NCBI GenBank assembly: GCA_016801845.1
Contig: CM028924.1
Span: forward strand, 2,125,501 to 2,189,500
Direction of reading: 5' to 3'
Length of the DNA stretch: 64,000 bases
Source of the DNA: Polydactylus sextarius
Taxonomy: Eukaryota; Chordata; Actinopteri; Polynemidae
Below the pieces are notes generated by a model. That model worked only from the letters and a program-made list of their open reading frames with translations, was not told where the DNA came from and did no database searches. Positions 1 to 14,200 of this stretch are shown one piece after another; the stretch's first letter is position 1; the number at the start of each line of letters is the position of its first letter. A program made the position numbers and the translations under genes.

Positions 1-365
1 CAGAGTATGCAATAACACACACGCACACATGTTGGCTAATGGTATTTGACATATGCTGGGTGAAGAACAGGTCACAGCAGGGCTCAGTTATATGTATAAT
101 TTCTCTCCACCAATTAAAACCTTCTCTACAAACGCTGCTGGCACTGCCCGAACCAGGAAATGTTCACGTTCCTCATACCAGCGCTGTTAAGTTGAATCAA
201 CAGGAGATTTGAGTCTTGACTGTATAGAAATTCTATTAGTTCAATCACTTCAAACATTTTGCAGCTTCTGCACATTGTTTATTCCTCATAACACCCGAAA
301 CCTGCAGACAAATATACTTTCACAGCAGTAAAAACAATCACGACTACAGCACATACTGTACTTTT

Positions 366-1296
366 TTAAAGTGACGGTCCAGAGTAACATGAACCAGAGT
401 CTATTTCACCATGAATACGAGTCAAACTCCTCCTCAAGAGATATTTTATGTTGGTTGAAGTAATATCCAGTTTGACCATCTTTTGTTTTCACAACCAAAT
501 AGTTAACAATGAAAGTAAATGGGGCAGTCAGCCAAACGTATCTAAACTGTCATTTTTTAACCACTAATAAAGCTCAAAATATCACTTCACTTCAGCAGTA
601 GCATGAATAGGGTCCCTACACATAAACTGAAGTACTAAGTAAGATACTATAGTAACAAAAGTTGTTGAAGGATGTTCCACATCAGCAGATTCATAATTTT
701 TCTTGCTCTTTGCAGACACATCGATCTGCTCCTCAGGAAAATGATGAATCTGCTGATCTGGAACATCCTTCATCACCAGTTCTGGGCAGTCAGCCAAACG
801 TATATAAATTGTCATTTTTTAACCACTAATAAAGCTCAAAATATCACTTCACTTTGACCAGATCAGCAGATTTGTCATTTTCCTGAACAACAGGTTAATG
901 TGTCTGTGAAGAGCGAGGAAAATGTTGAATCTGCTGATGTGGAACATCCTTCATCACCAGTTGTTATAAAACCAGACGTTGGGTAAGTCTTGTAAAACAG
1001 TGTTTTTAATAAACTCTGGGTTCACTTACTAAGTTATCAGTACTTCAGTTTATGTGTAGGGACCCTATTCATGCTACTGCTGAAGTAAAGTGATATTTTG
1101 AGCTTTATTAGTGGTTAAAAAATGACAATTTAGAAGCATTTGGCTGGCTGCCCTATTTACTCATAGTTTGACTGTTTAAAGACAGTCAAACTCAATATTA
1201 CTTCAACCAACATAAAATATCTCTTGAGGGGGAGTTTGACTCATATTCATGGTGAAATTGACCCTGGGTTAAAATTACTCCGGACCACCACTTTAA
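366..1296. mobile_element. Foldback (long inverted repeat) non-autonomous transposon, copy 1
   Basis: Ends in TTAAAGTGACGGTCC and, inverted, TTAAAGTGGTGGTCC; terminal arms of over 110 bases match, and internal blocks (366-800 against 860-1296) are inverted copies of each other, so most of the 930 bases is one imperfect palindrome. No transposase. TTAA at both ends would fit a piggyBac-type target site, but that is inference. Confidence 0.75.
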
Positions 1297-1678
1297 GAGA
1301 TTCTGTAAATTACATGAGTAGAGGTCAACAACACTTCAGCAGCAGCTGTTCAAAGGATCACACAGAGACACATACATATGTTTAGTTTAGAAAAACACAC
1401 CAAGAGCCAATATACTCATAAGCACGAGATTTCATGAGCTGGTCAAGTTTTTCTATCCATTTAATTCCAAAATAGATAAATTATTCCATATTTGGTCATA
1501 ACTTGACACAAGTTTGTTCTGTACTGGGGCTACTTTTTCCAAATGTTTGCATATGTTCCACATTCTGAGTTATAGTGTTAGTGTGTGTGTGTGTTTTTCA
1601 AGCAATGGAAAATGCTTTTAATCTTGTTTTGTTGACGTCATTTGTAATATTCGAAAAATCAGCCACTTCAAAGGTGTA

Positions 1679-1686
1679 CACACACA

Positions 1687-1729
<43 letters not shown>
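1679..1729. repeat. (CA)n microsatellite
   Basis: About 24 CA units with one interruption. Confidence 0.95.
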
Positions 1730-1731
<2 letters not shown>

Positions 1732-4700
1732 CTCCACCTACATACAAAGGGAGTAAATGTTAAATGTTGCTTTTATCTACTAATCAAAGCATTAAAGGAC
1801 TACTTGACCTGACAGACTACAGATGAAGAACTCATTTACTCACTAATGTTTCCTCCTTTTCTCCCTTTAACATCCTCATCAGTCTTTTTTTTCTTGTCTC
1901 CCACATTTTTGGGTCATAAACTTTGTTTTTGACGTTTACAAAGTGCAGTGCTCTGCTTTCCTTTCCTGTCTTTTTCTAATCTTTTTCAAAGCTCTTTCTG
2001 TTAAACACTGTTTAATTCAGTGTGTGTGTGGTCGATTCTGAATGTGCGTACATGCACATACAAGACTCCCACAACGAGGTGTGTCTCCGTTACTATAGTA
2101 AACATTGCCTCCATCTATCTTCTAATTTGCAATGGTTGGCATTAGATAAAACATCAATTTATTAATGAGCAAGAAGCGGCCACTCCCATCAATAATTCTA
2201 CAAATTTTAACATCGGTTTGTCCTTTAAATACGTCACCAAATCACTTCTAGGAAAATATCAAATCCCCTCTCTCCCAAGACAAACACACACACAAATCAC
2301 TTATGCCAACGTGGGCATGAACCAAACACAAATTCGTCCCCGTGTGAATGTGTGCAGAGCATGTACGTCCATGAAGTACAGGGATCAGCGTTCAGATGGG
2401 AGGATGGAGCGAATGTTTTCCAGTCGCACGTGACTTATCCAGACATATGGACATATGCTACAGAGAGAAACAGCCTTCAGGCCATGTTGCATGATGAGGT
2501 GTGTGTGTGTAGAGGAAGAGGATGTGCTCAAGTCTGAGACTTTATTGCATGATAACGGGTGCATGCGTGTGAGCAGAGGGAGGATTGTAGTGAGAGAAAA
2601 CAGCGGCTCACATTTATCTGAGCAGCTCAGCTCAGCTGTCGCCGGGGTCAATATATCACTTTAACTGCCTGTCACTTTGAATTTTTAGACAATTAAACCG
2701 TCACAAACACAAACACAAACAGTCAATTTGTGTCTTTTTCAAATAAAAAAGAATTATCAGTGTAACCTGTTTACTTTCAGTTTTAATTAAAGTCATAGCA
2801 GCTTCACTTTCTTATTAGATCATAATATAATTATAATATAACAATATAATCACTCATAAAACATAGATTGTTAAAAGCACCTGCCACAATGTCATATATA
2901 ACAATACATGTGTAATTAGTATTCTCCTCTTTAATTAGTGTTAATTAGTATCTTCTGTGAGTGAAGTAATCATAAGTACAGTTGAGTAAAGTAGAGAATT
3001 TATGAAAAAACACAACTTTGATTCATTGATTGTGTCTCTGTCCGATGCGTGACAGACAGTCAGGCAAAGTCTAGACTGGAGTCCAGATGGGACGTCTGAG
3101 TTGATCAGCTAACCGTCCTTTCACTGTCCAGCTGATTGGTCGCCTCAAATATCCTCTCTCACACTGGATCAGTGTGTGTGTGTGTGTGTGTGGATCATAT
3201 GAGCTTCAGAGTTTCCCAAAAACTTTTTGGACGTCTCATGAGATCCAAACAAAAGAGAACAAAAAAAAAGTACCAGTTTGTTTGTGTGCTAGTGTGAGTT
3301 GTAACCATGACAACACCAACAACCTTTGACCCCCCCCACCACCATCAAACATCAGTGTTCTGCACCTGTTGGGTTTTTCTTTGGCGCCAGCCTGTTGCCT
3401 TGGAAATGAACACATACACACATATTTCAGGGGCGGTCTAAGGACAGTGAACGGCTGTGGAATCCTTCTGATCCTAGCATGCAATCTGATCGGCATGCCA
3501 GAGACACACTCAAGGGCAGCTTGTTTTGTCATGACTCTTCACACACACACACACACACGCTGCTCTGTCTTGGTAGTTTCACCTCTATATTCCTGTATTC
3601 ACAGTGTTTGTGTACGAACAACTGTAGTGTGTGAATAGTTCAGTTTAAGCTGCTTGTGTGATGCACTGATCACCCTCTGACTGTAAGCTCACAGCTTACA
3701 GTCAAACAAGCGTGATGGGCAATTAGAGTATGAACTTTGCCTGAGGGCACTTAGACTCTGTTTGTCAAACGATCACAGAGGGCGTCCAGGACCCCTTCCA
3801 CCGGATGACATGTATGTGAAGGGTGTTGAGGAAGCTTACTGTTGCATTCTGATTGGCAGGAGATGCTGAGCTCATCCTTTCATCAGAGGATGAAAACATG
3901 GATCATCCAACACAGACGCGGGCCAGGTTGAAAGGACGGGATTAGAGGGGAAGCGAGGGATAGATGAAAAGAAAGGATGGACACGCTGAGGAAAAAGGAG
4001 GAAAGATGAAAGAGTGGATGATGGAATGAGTGAAGGTCAAGAGAGAAAAGAGCAAAGGGCTGATGTGATTGATGTGATACAGCCTGTTTTCATGAGTGAT
4101 GCACGCTGACTGCGTGTCCGTGCATTTGGGCGTGCAGCGTGTGTCTGCGCCTGTGTGTCTGTTGGCAGAGAAATAACTGCTGAACTTAGGGTGTATCCAA
4201 GGACCTTGTTTCCCACAAGATCATGCTCTGCACACACACCAAGCGTGTCCAACACACACACAGACAGCCATCTTTCTATTTTTTTTCCTCCCTGACCTTG
4301 GTCATCTGTTTATCTCATATTAGATAAAAATCACTCAGCGCCTTTTAGAAAGGTTGAACTCTTTTCCTTCTTCTCGTCTTTTTTTTCCCCCTCAGATATA
4401 AAAAATCACAGCTTTTGTTTCTTTTTCTCTCTTCCTCGGTTGGCTGGTATTTTCCTGAAATGGAGAGATGTTTTGATTTTTTCTTTTCTTCTTCTTATGT
4501 GGCTGTTTTTTTGTTTGGGGCATTTCTACTTTCTGGCCCTGAGCCGCAGAGCGACGGGAGGCTCAGCAGGGTAACACTGGTACATTGCAATTTCTGTGTC
4601 AAGATTCACCGTGTTTCGTCTGTTCGGACGGGACAAACAGATGACCACACGCAGTTTGAAATATGTGGAGGCACACCCACATGTCTTTCTTGTCCATTTC

Positions 4701-4793
4701 ACTTTTATGTGACGTTAATCGACTGGATGACGAGTCTAAAAACATTTGTCTAAAACGGTTGATTAACTTTTTAATTTGACTGTGCATCCACAG

Positions 4794-4846
4794 GTCTTTG
4801 CTCAGGTCAGCCAGTGTCAGGAAAAGGCTGTTAAAGACAAGAACGT
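4794..4846 (+). CDS. lekr1: lekr1-like, tentative upstream exon
   Basis: A good acceptor (gcatccacag) is followed by an open stretch reading VFAQVSQCQEKAVKDKN. A GT|gtatac donor at 4846 leaves two bases, which join the next exon as Val before EERKRREEQ. A competing donor four bases away changes the tail and would allow a second frame. The residues are coiled-coil-like but the donor is poor, so the exon is uncertain. Confidence 0.4.
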
Positions 4847-7800
4847 GTATACATACAACTAATGATGAGTTGGAAAAGCTACACAGCTGAGGAGGTCAGG
4901 TGGCAGAGCAAAGTGTAGGAGATGATAATGAAAAGAAACCACATCAAGAGGCAGGTGATTTAGAGCAACACAACAGTTATACGTGCTGTATCTAGAGAGG
5001 TTACCTCAGTCTGCTCTGACTCATTACTCCTCAAAGTCTCTGCCTGAGATGATGCATCATTACAGGAGGATGTAGTGACATCTCAGTTTCAAAGAAGGTC
5101 ACAGGACAATTAAAGCATTTTTCTCCCTTCAGGAGCCCACACGCTGTGATTGTAACCTGCCCTTAACATACCCACTGACAATGTATGATAATAGATTCCT
5201 CCTGGTTTCACATTGTTTCCATGTGCACACCAGGTACACCGCACGCCTGCAGCCACAAAAATACCCTGCCACTCCCTGCTCAGTGTGCGCTTGACTGCAC
5301 TTTGAACCTTGAAACCTCACAGTAATTCACAAAAACACCGTGCTAATCATACTCACTGGTGTGTTTATTTTTTGCCTTTGAAATAAAGTCAGGAACAGGA
5401 GATAAGAGGTGAAGGAATAGTGGAAACAGCAGCTGTGAGTCGGATATCTTGTCATCTCTGACCTTGAAAATGGAAAAAAAAAAAAAAAGAGAAACAAGGG
5501 ACAGAGACAGCAGACTGTAACGTATGAATAGTACACTGTAGCTAAATAGGCAGAGTGTAGGAGCAGTCAGGGGCCTGCTCTAAATCACCGGTAGCTGTGA
5601 CAGCACAGGAGGAAAAGAAGGTTAAAAATGAGAGCAAAAGAGCAAGAGAGAGGCAGAGGAAATGGGATGGAGATGTGTGATGAGAGGCACAAAGAGAGGG
5701 AGGCTGATAACTGGTGCCAGAAAACTGCGAGTGTATTACTCTTTATGAGTGTGTGTGTGTGCAGTAGAGTAAGACTTTCAAAGGTCAATGTTGGACTATT
5801 ATTTAAACACTTACGAGGAACAAAAGCCAACCAGCCCACAATTAGGTATGATGAATTCTTGACACACAGCGCTGTTCTGAACTTGCTATTCACTTTAGTA
5901 AAAAAATGAGAAATAATTCGACACAGAAACCAAAAAAAAAAAAATAAAAAAAAGAAGATTGGCAGTGAAAACAAGCTGTCTGTCTGTGAGCTCAGACATG
6001 CAAGCCCTCTCACTCCTCATTGCGTGTGGCTGCAAGGTCACAGGGCTAGACAGTCAGCAACACACACACACACACAAACACATTAACTGATCATGTCGCC
6101 AGAGAGGGGATTAGACTGAGAAGCCGACAGGGTTAGGAGTCTGTGTTAGCATGATGTGTGTGTGTGTGTGTGCGTGCGTGCATTTGAACCACCTCATACA
6201 GTCACAGCACGCAGAATTAGAATTAAAACTGATTTCCAATTGACTCTTTTTTTTTTTTTTTTTCAAGAGCGAGAAGCAGCAGCTGCACGTGTTTCTTGCT
6301 TCGTGACACAACCGACTTTGAGTTTAACAACTAAAAAACATCTAAATTACTCAGGCAAAGCTGTTTAAGTTGTAAAAAAAATAACAACTATTCGTATTTT
6401 TACAATCCAAAAGAGATGAGATATACATAAAGCTTTCTTGAACTTTTGCTGATCCCAGAGGGAGAGATCTGCGTTAGCTTTCCTCCACTTGGATATGCAA
6501 GCGTAGGAGTTCACAGAATAGCAGTTGTATGGATTTGGTATCTTGCTGAAATACTTTTTAATGACCCCAGAAATTGTAAAAACATACACTGTGAGTAAAT
6601 ATTAAATTTCCTCTCTGCCTGAATGTGAAATGTAGGTACAATTCATATGAATTACATTTCTGGGGAAAGAGGAAAAACATTACTCTACTTTCAGCTGCGT
6701 CGGTCGCTCGCTCATAAATTTCCTGACTCGACAAATGGTGAAAATTTAGTGACCGTGTTTTCTACGTCGTGTCTCCAGAGAGGAGAGGAAACGGAGGGAG
6801 GAGCAGCTGTCTCAACAGGAAATCTCCAGGAAGGAGCACAGAGGAGAACTACTCAGGTACACCAACTCTTCTCCCTCTTTCTCTGCACTTTTTGTTTTAT
6901 GTCATGTGACAAATTTCACATCTGTTTCATTCTCCAGCTTTCCCCAGCCGCTGTACTCATCCCACTCATTCATTCCTCTGCCTCATCCTCCATCTCCATC
7001 CTCTCAGATAAAAAAAAAAAAAGGGGGTGGGGATATTAGTGTCAGATGAAATCTGCTCGTGGATCAGTTGAGGAGATCTTAGCCTCCATAAAATGCCAGT
7101 GACACAGCAGAGAGTCTCGTGTGAGACTGGTGCAACAGATGGAAGCACTTCTTAGTTGGCGTGGAGTCATGTTTCTCACACACACACACACACACACACA
7201 TACTCATCTGTGCACAGAGGCACGCACATACTATAGATATGCAAAGGCGCAGTGGAACTTCTGTTGGAGTAGATCACCCTAATACACAGGCAGACACATG
7301 TGCACACACACACACACACAACCCACATGCATACACTCACAGACAGACACACACACACATGGAGCTTCTCATCTTTCCATGCAGGCGTTAGATGTATGTG
7401 GGGTGTGTATTTTTTTCACATGGTATCTGCTGGTATTCTTTTTCTAAGCCACTGGCAGCCTGGTGTGTTCAATTACACTGTCGATTTATTTCCTTTCCCA
7501 CACAGCAGTCTCTGATCTCACCCTCTGGCTCCGATACAGCTCAACATATGATAGCACTCCACTGGGGGGAGGTGAAAGAGGAGGAGGAGGTGGGGCACAC
7601 CACCACCACCACCACCACCATCACTGTAGCTGACTAAAAAAAATGTAATGAGACAACAATTCTTCAAATTGTCTGAGACTGTAGACCACATGTGCTCAAA
7701 GATAATGTTTATCTGGTTGAAAAGCTTTAGTTTCTGCAGAGAAATCAATAAGTAGATGTTATCTACTGCTTTTAAGTTGAATTTGCACACATGCTGTTAA

Positions 7801-8190
7801 AGGGTTTTTAGTGACTCACCTCGTAGTTTCTCTTCATACATCAGACTAAAACAGAACATGGACAATCAAACACCTATATTTGTTACAACAGAGTTAAATC
7901 TGTTTTCAGTTTATTTGTTATTGTCAAATGTTTCGTCAAAGTAAAAAGATGAGAGGTGAGATGGGAAGGTGTTCAAATTATATACACTTATTCTTCCTTC
8001 ATCCGGCCGTCGCTTTTCTTTGCTTTGTACAAAAACATTTTTCTCCACTTTGTTTTTGATTTAATTGAGAAAAATATAGTTTTGTTTTGTTCTGATTTGT
8101 GTTTGTGTTTGTGCATCATCCACCTGCTTATAACACTTTCTCTTCTACTTCTCTGAATCTTACACTCGTTGATACTCTTGTCAGTATAAA

Positions 8191-8236
<46 letters not shown>

Positions 8237-11200
8237 GTACATGCAGGTTAAAATCATTATTCCCTCCAACAAAGTGGACTGGATGTAACTACCTGTTTTA
8301 CTGCATCTGTTGGTCAGGTTAAAAGCAGAGTTGGAGGAGAAACAGGAGAGGTGGTTGTCATGTCAACAAAGGTGTGACATCGTACAGGAGCAGCTGTCGG
8401 CATGGCAACAGAGAGAGGCGCAAATGAACCGGAAGTACCGCACGGCCAAAGACGAAGTGACCCGACTGAGGGAAACTCTGGAGAAAGTCCAGCAGAAAAC
8501 AAAGGAACTGAAGAGAGAAAGGTTTGGATTTTCTATTCTATTCTATTCTATTCTATTCTAAACTTCAGCTACTTATAACATCACCTATTTGTAAAACATT
8601 TACAAGAAGAAGCAAAATGATTCAGTCAAGACGCAGTAGAAACACTTCTCCTGTCAAAAAAAATATCATCTCTTGTTGGAAAGATATAATAAGATATTGT
8701 ATCATGGTGCTTTACTGCTGCGTTTGGTTTTAGCTGCTACTGAACCATTAAATAAAATAGAAAAACAGAGCGTCAGCGTCGGTGCATGGCAGCGCTTTGC
8801 CTTTTTCTTAACCACAACCACAGACTGGTGGCTTTTGAAAATCCCTGGTTGGGAAATCAACTGTTTTGTTCTAATGCTAAATATTTACAACCCTTTTGTG
8901 TCTAAGGGGGCGTGGATTGAATACAGACAGGAATCCTGTGTATATGCGTCTGTCAGTGCAAAACAAAGGGTGTGCATCCTTTTTCTACGACAGCAGAGTG
9001 TGTGTAGGTCTAATAGAGAGTTGGGAACCGTGCCCAGTTTGCATTTAGGGCCGTTTATCTGTGTCAGTACTTTATCTCGTTTCTTGTTTCATCACATTGA
9101 CTAAATGTCCCTGATCCTAGTGTTTGTAGATGGAGCTCAGACCTTATAGCTGCTGTATAGTGCTGTTATATGTTGTATGTTGTTAATCCATCAGAGTTGG
9201 AGCCAAACTCAGGACTAAATTATCTTTTTTTAATCAAATAGAACATTATCCAACATTAACCAACATTATCTTAAAAAATTTTAAGCCAAACGTATCTAAA
9301 TTGTCATTTTTTAACCACTAATAAAGCTCAAAATATCACTTCACTTCACACTTAAACTGAAGTAGATTCATCATTTTTCCTGTTGTTCAGGAAAATGATG
9401 AATCTGCTGATGTGGAACATCCTTCATCACCAGTTGTTAGTTGTCTTTGCTTGAAAGTCTCCAACAACTAAAGAAAACCCTTATATCTATGTTGCTGAAG
9501 GACAGAGAGGGAGTATTTTAAACATTTAACCATATTAAAGACTATAGGTTACACTGATAAACTATACTCCTACATGATATGTAAATCCTACACTACAGAG
9601 TTTGTCTTTCCAAGCTGAGTGAACCGTTCACTGTGACTCAGACTGACTACAGATCCAAACAACAATGTTACAGGACAAACACATTTTCTCTCGACCTTTG
9701 ACACCAGATAATAAAACTGTGATCCTAACTAACACCAAAGTCTTACATCAAATCCTGAGTATACTTTGATCATCCGGTCTTCCAGCCTCATCGCTCTGTT
9801 CACCAGGACCTCGTGTTTGATTCAAAGTCTCGGCCAAATCTCCACTGGAGACAGACTTTCAAAGTTTATAGCGTCAAAGATGCGAGACAGGGACGATGGA
9901 ACCGGCTAATTATGTCCAGATTATGCCAAGCATCAAGCAAAGTGACCAGCTTGTGACCCCAAGAACACACAGCTGATCCTTTCCAGAGATCTTTGAGAAA
10001 ACAAACAATTCGCCAGTTTCCTCCTCAGTGAAGTTTATGGTCTAAGGAAATATTACGACCAGGAGAAGCTCAAAGCCTCAAAGTCTGAGATAAAACCACA
10101 TAAACACGAAGATCCTTTCACATCTTTAACAGACCTGCAGTAAACTAACCAACACAATGATTTGTATTATTTAGTGTTAAATTGTCTTTAATACATTGTT
10201 GTAATTGTAAAAAGAAAAATGTGTCAGAAGTATGACCATGTTTTACTGATAAGTAACAAACTATCAACTTATTTGCTGATCTGACAAATACAAAATGTTT
10301 TGACTGTGAATATTTGGAATCTACAGACAAAAATATCAAAAAAAAGACACTAATTATTTATCTTTTACAGTCAAACTCAGCATTTTGTGTCTTTTCTACT
10401 GTCCTGTCTTTCCTCACAACAACAGGTTTTTATTTTACATTTTATAACATTTATTCAATAAATTTGTGGCGATTGTTGGTAAAACTGACCCACAAATGTT
10501 TAAATGCTAAATCACGGTGACAGTCATGAGAGTGAAAGATGCTTCAGGCTGAAATAGTTGAATCTTTTTAATCTCATCAGTTGAATAAATATCAATCACT
10601 GGGTTGGACACAAAGAGACACCAAAGACTTTTACTGTGCAGCTTTTATGTCCTGAACTGAACTGAGATCCTGCTGGTGTGTGTGTGTGTGTGTGTGTGTG
10701 TGTCTAAACGTCCTCTCTTTGGATATTCAGAGGGGCTCAGTGAGGAAAAGACTGGATTACTGACTTGACTGTGCTCATTCTGCGTCCTGACCACACACAT
10801 GCATGTGCACGCAAACACATTCCAAGACGCCTTTTTTAAAAAAAAATAAAATTTTTATTTTTTTCATCTCGCTCTCATTATAAAGTCGACAGATTTGACT
10901 ACATCCATTGACCTTCGGTGACCCATGAAAGGACCCTCTGTCTGGTTGTAACGTTAATACAGTTTATCACCTCTTCTCTTATTAATTTCATCTGATTCCA
11001 TCTGACCTGTTTTCACATTCACATGAGTTAAACACACATTTTTTTGTGCACTTGTGGTCCTGTTTATATAACACCAAAGCAACTGATAGATTATTATTAT
11101 TATTATTATTTTTTTGCAGAGTTAAAATATATTTCATAGAGTGGAATAAGCCCTTTTGCAGAGGTCAATATGGGTTAATATGGGTTTTAAAACTGTTTAT

Positions 11201-14200
11201 CTCTTAGTAAGAGGCTGTGGAAAGAGGAAAATGTAGCTTTATTCCTTCTTCGTGTTCATGTAACATTTAATCTACTGTATGCTGTTTTATTTTTGGAGGC
11301 TGTCACACACTGTAACACGTTTACGATGTGATATATTAATGAGCTAATTCAACTGCTTATTACTGCACTGTAAAGAACATATAATTAAGTTTATGTGATT
11401 AGAGACTAAGAATTAACAATCTAGATGTGTTTGCATTAAAACAAAGAATTCACAAATGTAGGTTTAGTTGAACAAAAGTTGATAGTGTTGGACTGTGGGA
11501 TAAAAGGATGTTTTTAATGATGGAGGAAGACTAAAAAGAAATGAGTGATGGACAGATGGATTCACATGAAAGGACAAATAGGAGGAAGAGAAGGAGGAGA
11601 AGAGAGGGTGGGAGGCAGAGATTGAGCGATTGTTGAAAAGGGAGAAGGGATGGATGGAGACCGTGACTGTGGTTGCGGTGGTTACTTCACACACTGTCTG
11701 GCTCTCGCATGCACACAGCCTGGGTCATAGGGGCCGATACACACACACACACACATATGTGTGTGTGGGACGGGGTGTGGGGGGTGGAGTGGCATGACAA
11801 CTTACACTCGACTCAGAATAACTGACGCAAAGTTAAAAGCAGAGAGACAGAAGTGAGAGAGAAAGTGGAGGCAGAGAGGGGGGAAAAAAAAGAGAGCGAA
11901 AGTGGCAGAAAGTGGAGAGAGCAGAAGATTTAAAAGTCAAGAGAGGTCAGGAGTATCTGTGTGGTTCCTCATCCATCTGTTAAATGTGAGAGGACTCGTT
12001 TCAAGTGGTTTCAAGCAGCAGAGGAATGTTTTTGTGACAGAAATCGTGATCTCTAAATCTCTTCTCTTCTGTCTGTCTCTCCCTGTGTAGAGAAGAGATT
12101 TAATACTGTAGGCTTCAACACAATTAGACTAATAAAACAATAGAAACAAATCTATAAAAACAAAACTTCCTTCTACTATATTTACTGCTCTTTTATTCTC
12201 GCTTCAGTTTCTATATTTTCTCAATGTTCTTTCAGAATGGAAAGTATTATATCATGCTCGTCTGGGTCTTTACTTTTATTGTGGCTCTTGGTCGTTTTTT
12301 ATTCACTCGTCATAAATTGCCGTCGCTGTAAATTCACATGTCAAATGTTTTTTTTTTTTTTTTTTTTACGACGCAGTCCGTTCCGTCGTCTTTGAAATCA
12401 TGCGCTAGTGTGAGAAGGATGACTTTGAAATCTTAATCATATTTGCAGGTGGAGAGTCGTGTGTCTGTAGAGAGGATGCATGAGGTGATGTCAGCGGAGA
12501 TTCCTGTTAACTGTTGATCAGCTCTGCATTGTTGATTTAAACACAATAGGAACTGAAAGTTTGCCCTTGTGCTCGGACATCTTCAGCGCAAAAAAAAAAA
12601 AAAAAAAGAGTCGACCTTGTCTGAGTTGCGTGAGCACACAAAGATTGTATCAGCGTAAAGTGGAAAAAATGGAATGTGCCTTTTGATGAGGTAGCAGCCT
12701 GTCACACATCACACACACACATCACACACACACATCACACACCACACCAATACACACTCCCATGTCCTTAGAAGCAGCAGCCTGGCACGTGAACTAACAA
12801 GAGAGTGCTCCCAGATTTTCCCATCATTCCTCCCTGTAATCCTCTCAGACCTCCTTCTGAGGGCTGAATGTGCATGTTCATGCTCCCCAGGGGAGTTACA
12901 CACACACGCAAACATGCTAAAGTTAATTTTAAAACCTCTGGTACACCACCTTTGCAGGAGTCTGCTTTTTTTTTTGTGAATAATCAGAGAGCTGGAGTTT
13001 ATATCTGACACAAATATTCAAGTACTCAAACACGCTGACACAAACACTGTATGCATCAACAGTTTGTTACATATTAAAAAGGCTCCAGCTTCATAAAACT
13101 GTCAAATCCTCACTTCCTGGTTTTTTTTTTAGTGGCTTAAATCTAACTCCAAACCCCTGAAGAACTCTGTGGACGCATAATAAAATTCAATCTCAGTCGT
13201 GTAAATGTATACAAACATATCTATCAGAAATGTTTTAATTCTAGCAGATAATTTTATAGTACTTATAAAACAGCATCTGCTCTTTTTAAGCTTTATATCT
13301 ACTCATCCAACCCGTCCTTTAACAAGGCTGGAACACATTTAAATGTGCTTTAGAAGTCGGTCTTTGACATTAAACTTGCAACTGTTAGGGAGCATTCATG
13401 CATGACTGGCTGTCTGCATCTATTTTAGTGCTTCTCTCTCTCTATATATGTGTGTGTGTGCATGTGGTGAGTAGGCTGATGTGATTAGCCAGAGCCAGTG
13501 GAGTGAATAATATTGTGTCTGCCTCGACTAGGAAGAGAAGGAATGTAGCTGCTGTAGATCATCTACGTTACCGTGGTCAGTGTCGGTGGATTTACTGAAA
13601 TTTAATGTTTATGTATCTGATCGAATGCGTTCGAATCATCTAGAAAATTACTTTTAATCGCAGCAGATGTAATAAAACTGGATAAATAGGGGTTTAATAG
13701 AAGAAACAAGAGTAGACGTTGTTTTGTGTGTGAATCACTGATTATAAATCAGTTCCAGCATCATTAGCATCTTGTTTGTGTATTTCAGTTTATATTAAAG
13801 CCACTTTGGTGACTACAAATAATTTAATTTAATGCTGGTAAATATTAACAACATCTTCTTATTTCAATAGCCTTCGGTGTCTGTGCTTTGATAGTTATTA
13901 ACTAATGGCCAACTCTAACTGTATAAATATTAGAAATAATTGGCCAATTCCTCATATTGTCTCTGGCTGGACTTTGAGATTTATGTTCCTTCACATCTTA
14001 TCAGTCAGAGCAGCTGCTGAAATAACACATTGGTCAGTAGATCAGTAAATAAAAGCCTCACAGCGAGATACTTCTAGTTTCCAAAGCGCTTTTCGTGTTG
14101 TAGCATGTTCTCCCAGTGTCTCCACATTCCATGTTGGGTTCACTGGTCTCATCTCATCTTCGTTCCTAGATGTTCCTCTTTTCCTTCCTCTCTTTTTCCC

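Larger units (their letters stand above)
1..4793. other. Leftmost region, no gene recognised
   Basis: Holds foldback copy 1, several microsatellites and AT-rich sequence. If the lekr1-like gene extends left, this is intron. A stretch at 3860-3926 has an acceptor and donor and one open frame, but no coding resemblance. Confidence 0.5.

Noticed and set aside
582..857. Overlapping ORFs on both strands at 0.6-0.9 kb
   Set aside because: They lie wholly in the palindromic foldback element; the open frames come from the inverted repeat structure.
1633..1642. TGACGTCA-type CRE at 1.6 kb
   Set aside because: No promoter features or gene start nearby; a single 8-mer is expected by chance in 64 kb.
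3860..3926. Possible extra 5' exon of the lekr1-like gene (reads DAELILSSEDENMDHPTQTR)
   Set aside because: Splice sites are acceptable, but the composition is not coiled coil and it does not join the 4794 exon in its better frame.
5585..6013. 142-codon minus-strand ORF rich in F, L and S
   Set aside because: Produced by A-rich and purine-rich sequence read backwards; no domain, splice context or start.
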